Assembly (NCBI RefSeq): GCF_016097555.1
Contig: NC_054701.1
Coordinates: forward strand, 30,870,707 to 30,934,706
Origin: Gigantopelta aegis
Lineage: Eukaryota > Mollusca > Gastropoda > Neomphalida > Peltospiridae
Direction of reading: 5' to 3'
DNA: 64,000 nt
Shown here: piece after piece, positions 54,218 to 64,000 of the stretch
How positions within the stretch are numbered: the stretch's first letter is position 1
Layout of the letters: the number at the start of each line of letters is the position of its first letter
The notes under the pieces: model-generated
The model's database searches: none
What the model saw: the letters and a program-made list of their open reading frames with translations, nothing else
What the model was told of the DNA's origin: nothing
Translations under genes and position numbers: made by a program

Positions 54218-54850
54218 CACGTTATTTTGTTTAACGCCACCACAAGAGCACACTGATTTATTCATCATCGGATGTCAAACATTTGGCAATTCTGGCACAG
54301 TCTTAGAGGAGATCATCTACATTTTTCCATTTATGCAAGGGATCTTTTATATGCACTTTTCGATAGACATGAGAGCATATTCCACGGCCTTTAATATGCC
54401 AGTCGTGGTGCACTGGTTGGAACAGGGGAAACCCAATAAGAGAGCATGTGTCTACTGAGGTGATTCGATCCTTGGATGCAAGCACCTCATGCAAGCGCTT
54501 TATCGACTCGGGGGGGGGGGGGGGGGGGGGGAGATTTAGCTCAGTCGATTGAGTGCTCTCCTGAGGTGCTTGCGTTGCAGAATCGAACCACCTCGGTGGA
54601 TCCATTCAACTGATTGGTTTTTTCTCGTTCCAATCAGTGCACCACAACTGGTCAAAGGCCGTGGTATGTGCTTTCCTGTCTGTGAGAAAGTGCATATAAA
54701 AGATACCGTGCAAGTAATGGAAACGTGTAGCGGGTTTCCTCTCTTAGACACTGTCAGTGTTACCAAATGTTTGACTGCCAGTAGCCGATCAATCAATGTG
54801 CTCTAGTGGTGTCGTTAAACAAAAACAATCGACTCAGCTAGATCCTGCGC
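54218..54850 (-). mobile_element. SINE family D host copy, split near its head
   Basis: Tail ATTTTGTTTAACGCCACCAC, core, head up to GCGCTTTATCGACTC at 54510. It resumes at 54828 with ATCGACTCAGCTAGATCCTG. Confidence 0.75.
54511..54827 (+). mobile_element. SINE family D nested head-to-head in another SINE D, with 5' poly-G
   Basis: A G run of about 21, then AGATTTAGCTCAGTCGATTG (A box), GAATCGAACCACCTCGG (B box), core, and tail to GTCGTTAAACAAAAACA. It is flanked by ATCGACTC (54503-54510 and 54828-54835). Confidence 0.82.
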
Positions 54851-55592
54851 CGGATCTAGGAGGGCTGCCAGTATTGGAATGACAGTCTGTTGCCATAGTA
54901 TACTGTCTGCCAATTACCACCATTGCTAAGTTTCATTGTCTATGTAGGATGTGAAAATGATGCAAATTGTATGGGACATATACATCTCTGACATACTAAC
55001 GTTTATTAACTGGGGGGGGGGGGAGGGGGGCGACAAGGGTATGTTCTCAATCTCGGACCAGTGTCATACATGTAAATAGATGTATTGGATCAAGACAAAC
55101 TACATGTATTATTTTTTGTGGTGGTAGTGGTACATATCACATACTAGTATACCCCCCCCCCCTCCCCCCCGCCCACTACGTTTTATATTTGTCTGCCGTC
55201 CCATAACATGACTCACGACACACGACAGAGTATGCGCCCCGACTATAACATCCTGGCTTGGCCAATGGTATGACGAAGGGAAGTAATTCGTATTGACTTA
55301 CCTATCAACTCTTCTGCTTTTCTGTCCAGGTTCAAGTACACGATTGTATTATATTATGTGTGTGTTGTACTTACCTGTCTACAACTGGGAAGTACTGTCG
55401 GTGAAAGCAATCACGCTCCGTGGTGAAACGCTCACCTGGTGTTCTGTAACTAATAACTAGTAGGATCGACCGTCATAAGCTGAAATCATTGCGTTAATGT
55501 ATGTCCTGGTCTCGGCTACACGGATGGTATTTATCATTGAGTTATATCTCAATCCAACCATAGCCCGAGTACTCTGACTGTAAGAGAGCTAG
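54851..55592. other. Non-coding with G/C runs
   Basis: G run near 55011 and C run near 55152. A segment at about 55155-55215 is the inverse of 44965-45012 (CCCACTACGTTTTATATTTG, CCATAAC), so it is a shared unnamed repeat. Confidence 0.5.
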
Positions 55593-55650
55593 ACCGACAT
55601 TTGGACATAAGTACGCTCTCATTACAGCGTATTTACGTCCAAATGTCCGT
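55593..55650. repeat. Short hairpin
   Basis: GACATTTGGACATAAGTACG pairs with CGTATTTACGTCCAAATGTC across a small loop. Confidence 0.7.
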
Positions 55651-55654
55651 ATTC

Positions 55655-55783
55655 GGAATATTTTCAAATTATTTTCAAATCACTGGCATGATTCTGCAAG
55701 TAAGGATTTGATTGGTGGACATGAGCTCCAACTGGCTGCTGTTAGATCCACATGTAATAGTGGAGCTAATTTTAATTAGATTG
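55655..55783 (-). mobile_element. Family F element, left-end fragment
   Basis: On the minus strand it reads CAATCTAATTAAAATTAGCT, CTATTACATGTGGATCTAAC, then CTTACTTGCAGAATCATGCC, the first 130 bp of family F. It abuts a short hairpin at 55593-55650. Confidence 0.65.
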
Positions 55784-56174
55784 CACTGGGTATATATCCT
55801 GCCCTGGTATATATAAAATGCATTGGTATGTGGTATCCTGTCTATGGGAAACGTAAACGACATCTAGCCGCAAACTGACACTGTAGCCACAACGACAGCG
55901 GGTTTCTTCTTTCAAACATTAAACAGTATGTCACAACTACATAAACCTTCTATCTCATTTTATGCGATAGCTCTGTCATCAAGATCACGGTTATTTTATG
56001 TTGCTTGTCGTAGAATCAGTCCCCACCGCCCGGCTGGATAGGCACATTTAGTTTTCCACACACCAGTCGGTGCTGCGTGGCTGGTATATTAAAAGACACG
56101 GTATGTACTATCCTGTCTGTTGAAAGTGCATATAAAAGACTACTTGCTACTAGTCAGTAAGAGAAATCCAATAA

Positions 56175-56395
56175 TCGGGGCGGGACGTAGACCAGTGGTA
56201 GAGCGCACCCCTGAGGTGTTGTGGATCGCAGGATCGATCGCCGTCAGTGGACTCGGGGGGGGGGGGGGGGGGTTTCCCCGCGTTTACATCAAAAGCCGTA
56301 ATACGGTATGTACTGTATATGAGAAAGTGCATATGTGCATATAACAGATCCCTTTTTACTATATCGCTGTGAGTAGCCTATGTGGCAGCAGGTTG
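56175..56395 (+). mobile_element. Degenerate SINE with head 1 and an internal G run
   Basis: GGGCGGGACGTAGACCAGTG and GGATCGATCGCCGTCAGTGG, then an 18-base G run, GTACTGTATATGAGAAAGTG and a decayed tail. Confidence 0.6.
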
Positions 56396-56411
56396 TTTCC
56401 TCTCTTTCTGT

Positions 56412-56734
56412 AGGTGAAGGGGCGGGATTTAACTCAGTCGGTTGAGTGATCGTTTGATGTGCTTGCGTCGCAGGATCGAACAACCTCGGTGGATCCATTC
56501 AACTGATTGGGATTTTTCTCGTTCCAATCAGCGCACCACACCTGGACAAAGGCCGTGGTATGTGATTTCCTGTCTGGGGAAAGTGCACATAAAAGATCCC
56601 TTGCTGCATTAGGAAAAATGTAGCGGATTTCCTCTGATGACTACGAGTCAGAAACCAAATGTTTGACATCCAATGATTACTTAATCAATGTGCTCCAGTG
56701 GTGTCGTTAAACAAAACAAACTTCTTCTGTAGGT
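56412..56734 (+). mobile_element. SINE family D (head 2 + tail 2), full length
   Basis: Head GGGGCGGGATTTAACTCAGT, GGATCGAACAACCTCGGTGG, GTTCCAATCAGCGCACCACA, core GGCCGTGGTATGTGATTTCC, tail to GTGGTGTCGTTAAACAAAAC. Confidence 0.88.
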
Positions 56735-57559
56735 GAAATGTCGATGTAATATAACCTATGCTAGATATCAAACAGACGTAGTTAAAAATGTGCTGAGGTG
56801 TCGCTAAATGAATATTACTTTCCTTCCCGTTGGCGCTTTAGACGAAATGTCGCATCTAGGCCTACTGTATTAGACACCCAACAGCCGCAGTTCAAGGTGG
56901 CCTTCAGAACACTGGATTACTAATAGCCCTCATTTAAAACTGGGCTAAGATTTCTTGCGGTTTCGTCAAACAAGTATATATGTTATCATTTCAAAATCCC
57001 ATTAATATCCCAGTCTTCCGGGTTCTCCGCCCATACATCACTCACACGTACGTACGGTAATTAATAGTTCGGCTACCTGTCACATACGTCAGCATGTTTT
57101 ACAGGTATACAATGGATTATAGGGAGTGTGGACTTCCTATGTTGGACAATCTTAAAACTAATCGTGTATCATAACCAAACCAGGCGCATGTGCAATGGAG
57201 GCGAGGGGGGGGGGGGGGGGGGGGTTCGGGGGTCGAACTCCTCCCTGCTGAAGCGATTTTTTTTTTTTCTTATATTTTCCGGGGAAGTATGGCTTATCCC
57301 CGTAGAAACTTCGCTCGCCACAGTCTATACCATCCCCCCACCTGCATAAATTCCTACCCACGAGTCTTCTGACGCAGATTTAGGCAAGGGTCTAAGAAGC
57401 CAGCTCCCCTTATTTTAAGGTCAGATAATTACTGTGCCCTTTTATTGGGTGATTCATAATATAAAAAATGTCCCACACAAAACATTTTCTTATGTTATCT
57501 AGTGATTGAAAGTTAATGTGCACTATAACATCTACTGAATAAATGAAAAAAAGAAGAAA
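56735..57559. other. Non-coding with a G-rich repeat
   Basis: 57195-57260 carries a G run, GTTCGGGGGTCGAACTCCTC and GCTGAAGC, resembling 62415-62462 (GGTTCGGACGAACCCCCCCG then CTGAAGC). This is a shared unnamed repeat. No gene is supported. Confidence 0.5.
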
Positions 57560-57846
57560 AAAGTTTGGTTTGGTTAACGATACCACTAGAACACATTGAT
57601 TTGTTAATCATCGTCTATTGGATGTCAAAATGTCTTAATTCTGACATACTCTATTTTGTTCCATTAGTAGCAAGGGGTATCTTATATGCACCATCCCACA
57701 GACAGGATAGCACATGCCACAGCCTTTGATATACCAGTCGTGGTACACTAGTTGGAACGAGAAAAAGCCCAAGAGCCACCGACAGGGATAGATCCTTTAC
57801 CGACCGCGTATCAGGCGAGCGCTTTACCACTGGGCTACGTCCCGGC
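57560..57846 (-). mobile_element. Chimeric SINE, head 1 + tail 2
   Basis: Tail GTTTGGTTAACGATACCACT, core GCACATGCCACAGCCTTTGA, minus-strand head GGCCGGGACGTAGCCCAGTG. Confidence 0.8.
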
Positions 57847-58013
57847 CTTAGTATTTTGTTGTTGTTGATTTTTTTTGTAGTTTTATAAAATGCAGATGAA
57901 CTCTTGATTTTCAGAAGAAAAAAAATTAAAATTGTATTAATTGCTTCGAATCAAATACTTGCATTTCGACTGACTACAGAGCCAACGATTACTATTTAAA
58001 TATCACAATACTG

Positions 58014-58280
58014 GGGCCCATTCATTTCACAAAACATCGTAAGTTTACGTCTGCAACTAGCAGTTGAACCGGTCATACGTTTACATGTGTTTGGCATCTA
58101 TTAAACGCAGAAAAGTATATAATTATGGAAAATGGAGCACTCTAAAAACAAAAGAAAATGAAATGTGATAATTTTAAACTACATTAGTTTCACTGTTAGT
58201 AGTAATAAGAAACGTTGTTTAGTCGTAGATTTACGTCTACGTGCAAAATTAGGCTTACGATGTTTTGTGAAATTGAGCCC
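58014..58280 (+). mobile_element. MITE family H, copy 2, well preserved
   Basis: GGGCCCATTCATTTCACAAA then ACATCGTAAG at the left pairs with CTTACGATGTTTTGTGAAAT then TGAGCCC at the right. 267 bp, non-coding. Confidence 0.82.
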
Positions 58281-58868
58281 TGGCTGCAAACACCAATTGT
58301 AAATACAGACTCCCATAAGCAGATTTTATGAGTAGGCGATATCGAAAATATATATCAAATATATGTCAAATATAAACAAGCAACGCCAACAATATCAACT
58401 GTATTATATTATAAACAAAACAAAAACAGGTACGTGTAATATCATCTTATAAATAAATGTAGTCAACGATTTCTTAAAGATACCATTCCGCCGAAATAAA
58501 CGAATGTTCATGTAACACACCACCATTTGTCGTGTCGTTACTTGCTGTAGCAGCTTAATATAGTCCGGTTTAGGAAATAGTTACTTATAAAAAAAACACC
58601 TAAAAAATTCTAATATGTTTTTTTTAAATACTGCATGGAGTAATTAATGGTGGTGTGTAACCTTCACGTTGTCCGTCACACATCCATTATACGGTCCGCT
58701 TTCGCAGACTATCGTGTTCAGTCTAGCGAACCGTTTTGTCAACTGATTATTCTAGAGTTACAATGACAGTCGTCATGATCTTTGACTCACGATTACCACA
58801 GTCCTAGAATTCGTAATATCCATAATACTGTTTCGTTTAATTTTAATTTCAACATATTTAAACGGATG
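58281..58868. other. ANKUB1 downstream region
   Basis: AT-rich. I could not identify a convincing minus-strand AATAAA directly after the stop. No other gene is seen. Confidence 0.5.
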
Positions 58869-60977
58869 TTACGAAGCTTTTATATGTTTTCTAGCTTGTG
58901 CACTGCTAGCGTTTCGTCTCACAGACTTGGAGTTCATGGACAGAGCCATTCTGATCTGACAGAGCCACGGTTTTTCCTTGAATGAGTTGGCAATGGACAT
59001 GGATTTGATAGCTCGCTCGCGAGAATTAGCTCCCTTTGAGCGGGAAATGAGATCCATGAGCGGGCCGAAATACTCATCCTCTCGCTGCCCGTTAAGATAA
59101 AAGAAAGGTCGGCTGTCCGTCTCGTTGCTGATCAGTGGAAGTGGAATGGCGTTCTCCGTGCCTTTGGCTTTCGAAAGCATAACCGCAGACGTCAACCTTT
59201 TCCGTCTGACCTTACGCTTCTTCACGCTGCTGTCCGGCGTGACGTCATCGGATTTGGACCCTTCGTCTGCGACGCTGGAAGTAGAAGTGACAGAGGTCAC
59301 CGTGTCTGGGTTCTGGGACTTTTCGCTTCTGTCGGTAATCGTGAGGTTCACGTTTGGCATCGACTTGAACAGCTTGCTTTGAGTCGGATGGAAGTAGGCA
59401 CGTTTCGACTTCGGGTACGATTTATCGTCTGTTCGACTGCTCTCGCTCGCCAGCTCCTCTCGTTGTGACATGCTGACGTTAGCAGTGGATAGACTAGCGA
59501 TTTTCAGTCGCCGCGATTGTTCGCTTATAGACGGAAATTTGAGCTGTTCGGAGTTAGAGGACGATGCTGTGTAAAGAGTCCCATCGTGCGTCTTCGTCGA
59601 CGGTGATTTTGATAATTTTTCATCCGTCTCGCTGTTGACCAAGTCCTTGATTTGAGTGAGTTTTGTTGGAACAGCAGGATTTGGTTTAGATTTGTCAAAC
59701 ATCTTTTTCAATTTCTGGTCCGGGGTTTTGTCCATTTGTAAGGCCTTCAGTTTGAGCACTGCCCCAGCCTGTCTGAAGTAGTGGTCAGGGTCCTGAGACT
59801 GCGTCAGATTCGACAACTGACGCACGGACCTGGAAGGTTTCTGTTTCTCCTTGTCTTCTCTTATGATCTGCATCTTCGGCTTTCCATTCATGGGACTGGT
59901 AGAGAACCCATCCACAATAATGCCGTACCCGACAAGCGGGCCATTGAAGCTACGACGCTTTAGAGACGATTTAGCAAAGCCGTATTTCAGATAAGCTTTC
60001 TCTTTTGCAGTTTCACACCAGCATTTGATACGATGGTAAGTGACCAAGCTAAACGACTGGTTTTTGGAAAAGTTTACGCGATTCATCTGTTTGGTAAGCA
60101 GGAATGAAGCGCACGGCTTGATCTTCTTTCTGAGAGCTAGGTTAATTGCAGCCAGTCCATTTCCGTCCTTAGCCAGCAGACACGTGACGTCGTGGTTGAC
60201 GAACAGTCGCAGTATCCCCAGCTGACCCATCTCTGTGGCCTGGTGCATGGGGGCTTTGTAAGTCTCGATGTGGGACTCCGCCTTACACCACATCCTCTGT
60301 GGGTGCTCACCTATTGACTCGGAGGAACTTGCGCCCTGCCTCAACATACAACGAGCAAGGTCAACGTTTCCGAAGTGGGAAGCTATGAAGAGAGCGACTT
60401 TGGTTTGGAATCTACAAACAACCTCGTCCGAGGACAGTTGCGACAACACCTGAGGCGTGAAACCCATTATACATAAGTTGATGAATTCGTTATATCCATC
60501 CCAATTCTCCAGCTTCAACGTTTGGCCCACGTCTAGGCCGTATTCGTCCAAACAGTGTCCGTCGTACATCTCCCGGCCTTCTAAAGTCGTAAGACGAAAT
60601 ATTGCCATGGGAAGCCCGGTCTTGTTCTGAGCAATGGTTCGTAAGTCTTTCACGGGCATGCGGCTGACGTTAATGTTCCCCACTATGCTCACCACCTCCT
60701 TGTTATGGGAACAGCGGATGTAGAGGACAGGTTTGATTTCCTCCTTCAACTGGATGCGCACCGTGGTTCCAGGGACGATGCCGAGATCGCTGAATATCCA
60801 GTCGTCTCCGAGGTCTGCGCCGCCGTACGTGAGCACGAGGATCTTCTGGTCGTGTCTGCAGACGTCCATGGGGATGTTGAGTCGCACCTGAATCATGATC
60901 TTCACGTCCTTCACAGTGGCGCCCGGGGGAACGTCCACCGTCACCCTCTCCCCCTCGAACAGGCCAAACACTAACAT
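58869..60977 (-). CDS. ANKUB1: Ankyrin repeat and ubiquitin domain-containing protein 1 (ANKUB1), single exon
   Basis: 702 codons in one frame. Residues 1-77 form a first ubiquitin-like domain (MLVFGLFEGERVTVDVPPG, then KILVLTYGGADLGDDW) and 84-157 a second one ending REMYDGHCLDEYGLDVGQTL. Residues about 193-300 carry ankyrin-type helices (KVALFIASHFGNVDLARCML and APMHQATEMGQLGILRLF). The block IIVDGFSTSPM, the serine/lysine-rich middle and the C-terminal ANSFKEKPWLCQIRMA match vertebrate ANKUB1 (there VMVDGFTKPKM and AREFKEKPWLQQLEMA). The biochemical role is not established. The start is the ATG at 60977; the open frame extends 11 codons further but with no ATG. A splice acceptor-like TACACGCAG ends five bases before it, so non-coding 5' exons are possible. 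The human gene is multi-exon, so an intron-free coding region is notable. No frame damage is seen. Confidence 0.93.
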   Translation of the reverse strand: MLVFGLFEGERVTVDVPPGATVKDVKIMIQVRLNIPMDVCRHDQKILVLTYGGADLGDDWIFSDLGIVPGTTVRIQLKEEIKPVLYIRCSHNKEVVSIVGNINVSRMPVKDLRTIAQNKTGLPMAIFRLTTLEGREMYDGHCLDEYGLDVGQTLKLENWDGYNEFINLCIMGFTPQVLSQLSSDEVVCRFQTKVALFIASHFGNVDLARCMLRQGASSSESIGEHPQRMWCKAESHIETYKAPMHQATEMGQLGILRLFVNHDVTCLLAKDGNGLAAINLALRKKIKPCASFLLTKQMNRVNFSKNQSFSLVTYHRIKCWCETAKEKAYLKYGFAKSSLKRRSFNGPLVGYGIIVDGFSTSPMNGKPKMQIIREDKEKQKPSRSVRQLSNLTQSQDPDHYFRQAGAVLKLKALQMDKTPDQKLKKMFDKSKPNPAVPTKLTQIKDLVNSETDEKLSKSPSTKTHDGTLYTASSSNSEQLKFPSISEQSRRLKIASLSTANVSMSQREELASESSRTDDKSYPKSKRAYFHPTQSKLFKSMPNVNLTITDRSEKSQNPDTVTSVTSTSSVADEGSKSDDVTPDSSVKKRKVRRKRLTSAVMLSKAKGTENAIPLPLISNETDSRPFFYLNGQREDEYFGPLMDLISRSKGANSRERAIKSMSIANSFKEKPWLCQIRMALSMNSKSVRRNASSAQARKHIKAS

Positions 60978-61141
60978 AGTCCTGCGTGTATTATAAGTAA
61001 TGTATTTCAACTGTTGTTACTCAAACACTAACATAATCCTGGGGTATTATAAGCAATGTATTTCAACTAACTGTTGTTACTCAAACACTAACACAGTCCT
61101 GCTTGTTGCAGCAATAATCTATTAACACCAACTGTTGTTAC
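60965..61141 (-). repeat. Triplicated 56-60 bp repeat over the ANKUB1 start
   Basis: Three tandem copies (60965-61021, 61022-61081, 61082-61141) share AACACTAACA and CAACTGTTGTTACTC on the plus strand. Copy 1 contains the ANKUB1 start codon. Copy 2 repeats it as ATG TTA GTG TTT GAG TAA, a five-codon frame. Copy 3 has lost the ATG. Confidence 0.85.
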
Positions 61142-62040
61142 TACAGTGTGTATATATATACACACACACTGGATGTAATATGTTACCCGTATTTCATTAG
61201 TGTTGACACAGTAACTCACATGTGGTTTACAATCGTCCAAAGCACCGTCACCGACAGAATTCGTTTAGAGATCTGTGTCAAAGAAATGTCATCCACAGAA
61301 ATATGTCAAACAGAATTCATCCACAGAATCATGGAATCTACTCCCACAAACATGTCAAACGGGATTAACCTCTATCCAACAAAAAGCTGTTGTGCTTTCC
61401 ACTTTATTTAGAACACGTAATACTAATTACGAAAGCGTTTTGAAATGAGATCTGTGTCACACCCATGTATTACGTTTTAGAACCAGCCGCTACTCCGTGA
61501 AAGTCTTTTGGTGATTTCCTGGCACTTCGAGATATCCGGGCTGTTCGTAACACCGCGTGTTGGTCCAGACTGGTACAGCCTTGTGTTCTCTGCAAAGACA
61601 GAAATAAGAACTGGTTGTTATTTGCCAGTCAGTCAAACTCAACTATTTCATAATGCCTCTCGTTATTCAATTCAAACAACAATCGCATCACAAAGCTATC
61701 CAAGCGGTATTGCTGAAGGACTTGCGTAACCAAAATGGACGCTTTCTTCACACCATTATCGGATAAATACAATACAACTGATTGCCGGATTATACAAAAG
61801 CCGTATTAAGTTTCTGACGCCAACATGCTTTTAATAATCTGGCGACAATGATGTAATTTTTATTTATTCATATATTACCAAAATGCCGCTTCTAAATGGA
61901 TTGCATTTGTTAGATGGTATGTTAGAATGCCTTTTTAACCATCCTCCCACGCCCTCCTCTCCCATCTCAACAAAAAACCCTCAACTCTATCACATATGTC
62001 ACTGTTACCATGGAATTTAGTCTTTCTTAGTTTCCAAGAC
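61142..62040. other. Region upstream of ANKUB1
   Basis: No coding exon is supported. Non-coding 5' exons and the ANKUB1 promoter probably lie here or beyond, but no signal fixes them. Confidence 0.4.
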
Positions 62041-62240
62041 ACTTCATTTCATTTTAACTGGAATTGTGTGCTTCTATCCAATAAAGGTTCAATCATGTTG
62101 TTAGAAACAGGGGTTATTGGTTATTTGCTATACACAGAGAGATTCCCGCCCCGGAACCGGCCCCTGACGATGTCAGAGGTCGGATCTGGGATGGGCGTGT
62201 CTGAACCTACTTTTGGATGGGGCACGTAAAAAGTTCCCAT
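62041..62240 (-). mobile_element. SINE E tail fragment followed by a family B repeat
   Basis: 62045-62098 is an E tail (TTCATTTCATTTTAACTGGA, CTATCCAATAAAGGTTCAAT). 62140-62240 on the minus strand reads ACTTTTTACGTGCCCCATCC, TAGGTTCAGACACGCCCATC, CCAGATCCGACCTCTGACAT, which is family B. Confidence 0.65.
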
Positions 62241-62244
62241 ACCC

Positions 62245-62250
<6 letters not shown>

Positions 62251-62310
<60 letters not shown>
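62251..62310. repeat. (GA)n microsatellite
   Basis: About 30 uninterrupted AG units. 62415-62462 after it is the G/C-rich GTTCGGACGAAC repeat, followed by a T run at about 62492-62510. Confidence 0.95.
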
Positions 62311-62315
<5 letters not shown>

Positions 62316-62475
62316 AGAGAAGTCTGTATAATGGCATCACACCTCCTCAGTGAGCCGTTTAAACTAACTCAAGAGTTGGAGCCGTTGAAACTAACTCAGA
62401 GTTCATGGGCGTAGGCTGGGGGGGTTCGGGGGGTTCGGACGAACCCCCCCGCTGAAGCAAATGGTCCGCTTTCAG

Positions 62476-63187
62476 AAGTAAAATATTACTATTTTTTTTT
62501 TTTTTTTTTTATTATTATTAAATTTTGTTTAACACAGTGCTGTATATGGCTCTATATTCATATAGGCGTCCATGCGTGCCCGTCGCTTGTTATTACATAG
62601 TTTTATTTTGTTATAAAATAATGTAGTACACCGAGCTCATGTTAAGCTTTCGAAATGTATGGTCATCAACAAGGATATGACGTCAGACGTTGACGAAAAT
62701 ATGATCCAAAGACATAGAAGCCTGGTGATTTCGAATTCCAAACGTAAGTACTTGCAAATGACACAGCCCAAACTACATGTACCTATATGCACTAGTAGCG
62801 GCAGTATACTTATTTCAGTTGTTTTCCAGCCTAATTTTGTTTTGTTCAAAGGATAAGGAACATACACACTCGTTTTCAATATTTGATGCGCAAGCCAAAA
62901 ATTAAAGCCGCATTATCGCCCAACCATACTATCCAAAGACATCTTATCTGCTCAGTGGTGTAGGAAGGTGATTTCCAAACGTAAGTAGGCCCTACTTGCA
63001 ACAGATATTCCCCCAACTATCAATATGCACTTAGACTAGTAGATATAGTATACTTATTTCAGTTGTTTTCCGGCCTAATAAATTGTTTGTTCAAAGGATA
63101 AGGAACATACATGTAGCACTCTATTTTGAATATGTGACACGCAAGCCAAAATTAAAGTCGCATATCGCCTAACCATGTTATCCAAAG
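62476..63187. other. Non-coding, with a repeated 150-bp segment
   Basis: 62745-62935 and 62970-63185 are related: CAAACGTAAGTA, TATACTTATTTCAGTTGTTT, AAAGGATAAGGAACATACA and AGCCAAAAATTAAAG-type motifs recur in order, a diverged tandem duplication of about 225 bp. Confidence 0.7.
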
Positions 63188-63381
63188 ACAGTGCTCCACA
63201 ACTAGTTAACGAAGGTCATGGTATGTGTTATCCTGTCTGTGGGATGTGCATACAAAAGAGCCCTTGCTGCTAATCGGAAAGAGTAGCCTATGTGTAAACA
63301 TAATTATGGTCCTTGACCATATGTCCGACGCCATATAACCGTAAATAAAATGTGTTTAGTGTGTCATTAAATAAAACATCG
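63188..63381 (+). mobile_element. SINE family A, head-truncated
   Basis: CAGTGCTCCACAACTAGTTA, GTCATGGTATGTGTTATCCT, tail through GACGCCATATAACCGTAAAT to AATAAAACATC. Confidence 0.75.
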
Positions 63382-63528
63382 GCAGTGTCGTACCGGATAT
63401 ACGTTTTTTCATTGGTTCGTATCGATAATTTGATGTAATTTTAGTAAGCGACGCCAGCTTCTCTGATAGCACAGTGCATTTTACTTCATAAACATGTTGG
63501 TAATAAATAAAATACCGCACTCGTTTCA

Positions 63529-63640
63529 CTAGATATCATTAATTTTAGAAAACTCATGAACTTCCCAAAGTATCTGACCTCACTTTCGTTCGGTTAGATA
63601 CCTTTGGGAACTTCATTCGTTTCGTAAAAATGATATCTAG
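63529..63640. mobile_element. Palindromic MITE-like hairpin
   Basis: TAGATATCATTAATTTTAGA with GAACTTCCCAAAGTATCTGA pairs with the inverse arm ending TTCGTAAAAATGATATCTA. Arms of about 50 bp. 63641-64000 holds a short CA run and nothing else recognisable. Confidence 0.7.
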
Positions 63641-64000
63641 GGAAAAACCTGTTTAGTACTCTCTTGCTCACTCTCTTTTCCCCCATCTCCCTCTATCTCA
63701 TGCATACGTGTCCACACACACACACACACACATACACACTTGACATTGACAACTTACCTTAAGCTTAAAATGTCCAGTACTCATGGTGACTGTCATTTTA
63801 GAGTAGGCCTACACGATAGGTTTTATTAGCGAACAAACAAGAGCTTTTTAAAATAATTTTTGTGGTCATATTTTACTGTAGGAAACATGCTAACAATGTA
63901 ACTTTAAATAAAACAGTAGAGCTAGTGTTGTTGCCTAGTTAGGCCTCGCATTATTGATAATATATACTGTAGTTCAACTCGAACCTTTGATCGTTGTACT

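Noticed and set aside
53857-54268. Frame with repeated HSFIHSFIHS
   Set aside because: Arises from (GAAT)n in the satellite and recurs only because the DNA repeats.
59125-60974. Plus-strand frames of 60-89 residues opposite ANKUB1
   Set aside because: Antisense shadows of a well-supported coding frame.
60978-61010. Upstream start of ANKUB1 at 61010, adding 11 residues
   Set aside because: That codon is TTG on the minus strand. The first ATG is at 60977, which also aligns with the vertebrate start.

Overview
The window is animal nuclear DNA, most probably from a mollusc. It has GT-AG introns, a metazoan glucosylceramide synthase gene and an ANKUB1 gene. It is packed with tRNA-derived SINEs of types I know from mollusc genomes, Tc1-like and short inverted-repeat DNA transposons, and microsatellites. 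There is no bacterial gene organisation, no CRISPR array and no operon. The species cannot be named from sequence alone.

Two host protein genes are supported, both on the minus strand. UGCG (ceramide glucosyltransferase) runs from 35001 down to 24303 in nine exons. I could join these in phase into a 397-residue protein that carries the family's catalytic residues. ANKUB1 (ubiquitin-like plus ankyrin protein) is a single 702-codon open frame at 58869-60977. One intact RNA gene, tRNA-Arg(UCU), lies at 43641-43713 on the plus strand. UGCG makes the first glycosphingolipid at the early Golgi. ANKUB1 has no settled function. Nothing indicates that the two genes work together.

Layout: 1-8.1 kb is AT-rich with short inverted-repeat elements and SINE pieces. 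8.1-11.4 kb is SINEs around a 68-bp minisatellite. 11.4-14.65 kb is a recent but broken Ty3/Gypsy-type LTR fossil. 14.9-16.5 kb is a Tc1-like transposon whose near-twin lies inside UGCG intron 2. 18.8-20.4 kb is another Tc1-like element, invaded by a terminal-inverted-repeat element that is itself invaded by a SINE-like repeat. 21-35 kb is UGCG and its probable 3' UTR, which contains minisatellites. 35-39 kb is nested SINEs and AT-rich DNA. 39.7-42.9 kb is a strikingly purine-biased stretch with two degraded copies of the tRNA-Arg neighbourhood. 43.3-57.8 kb is dense SINEs, nested insertions, a SINE-tail-derived satellite and long poly-G/poly-C runs. 58-61 kb is a MITE and ANKUB1. 61-64 kb is mostly non-coding.

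I see no new defence or metabolic system. The most interesting signals are structural: a stop codon inside a minisatellite unit, a tandemly copied start region that creates a five-codon upstream frame, SINEs built from exchangeable heads and tails, deep nests of elements with readable target-site duplications, and the purine-biased tRNA repeat, which may be an assembly-quality problem.
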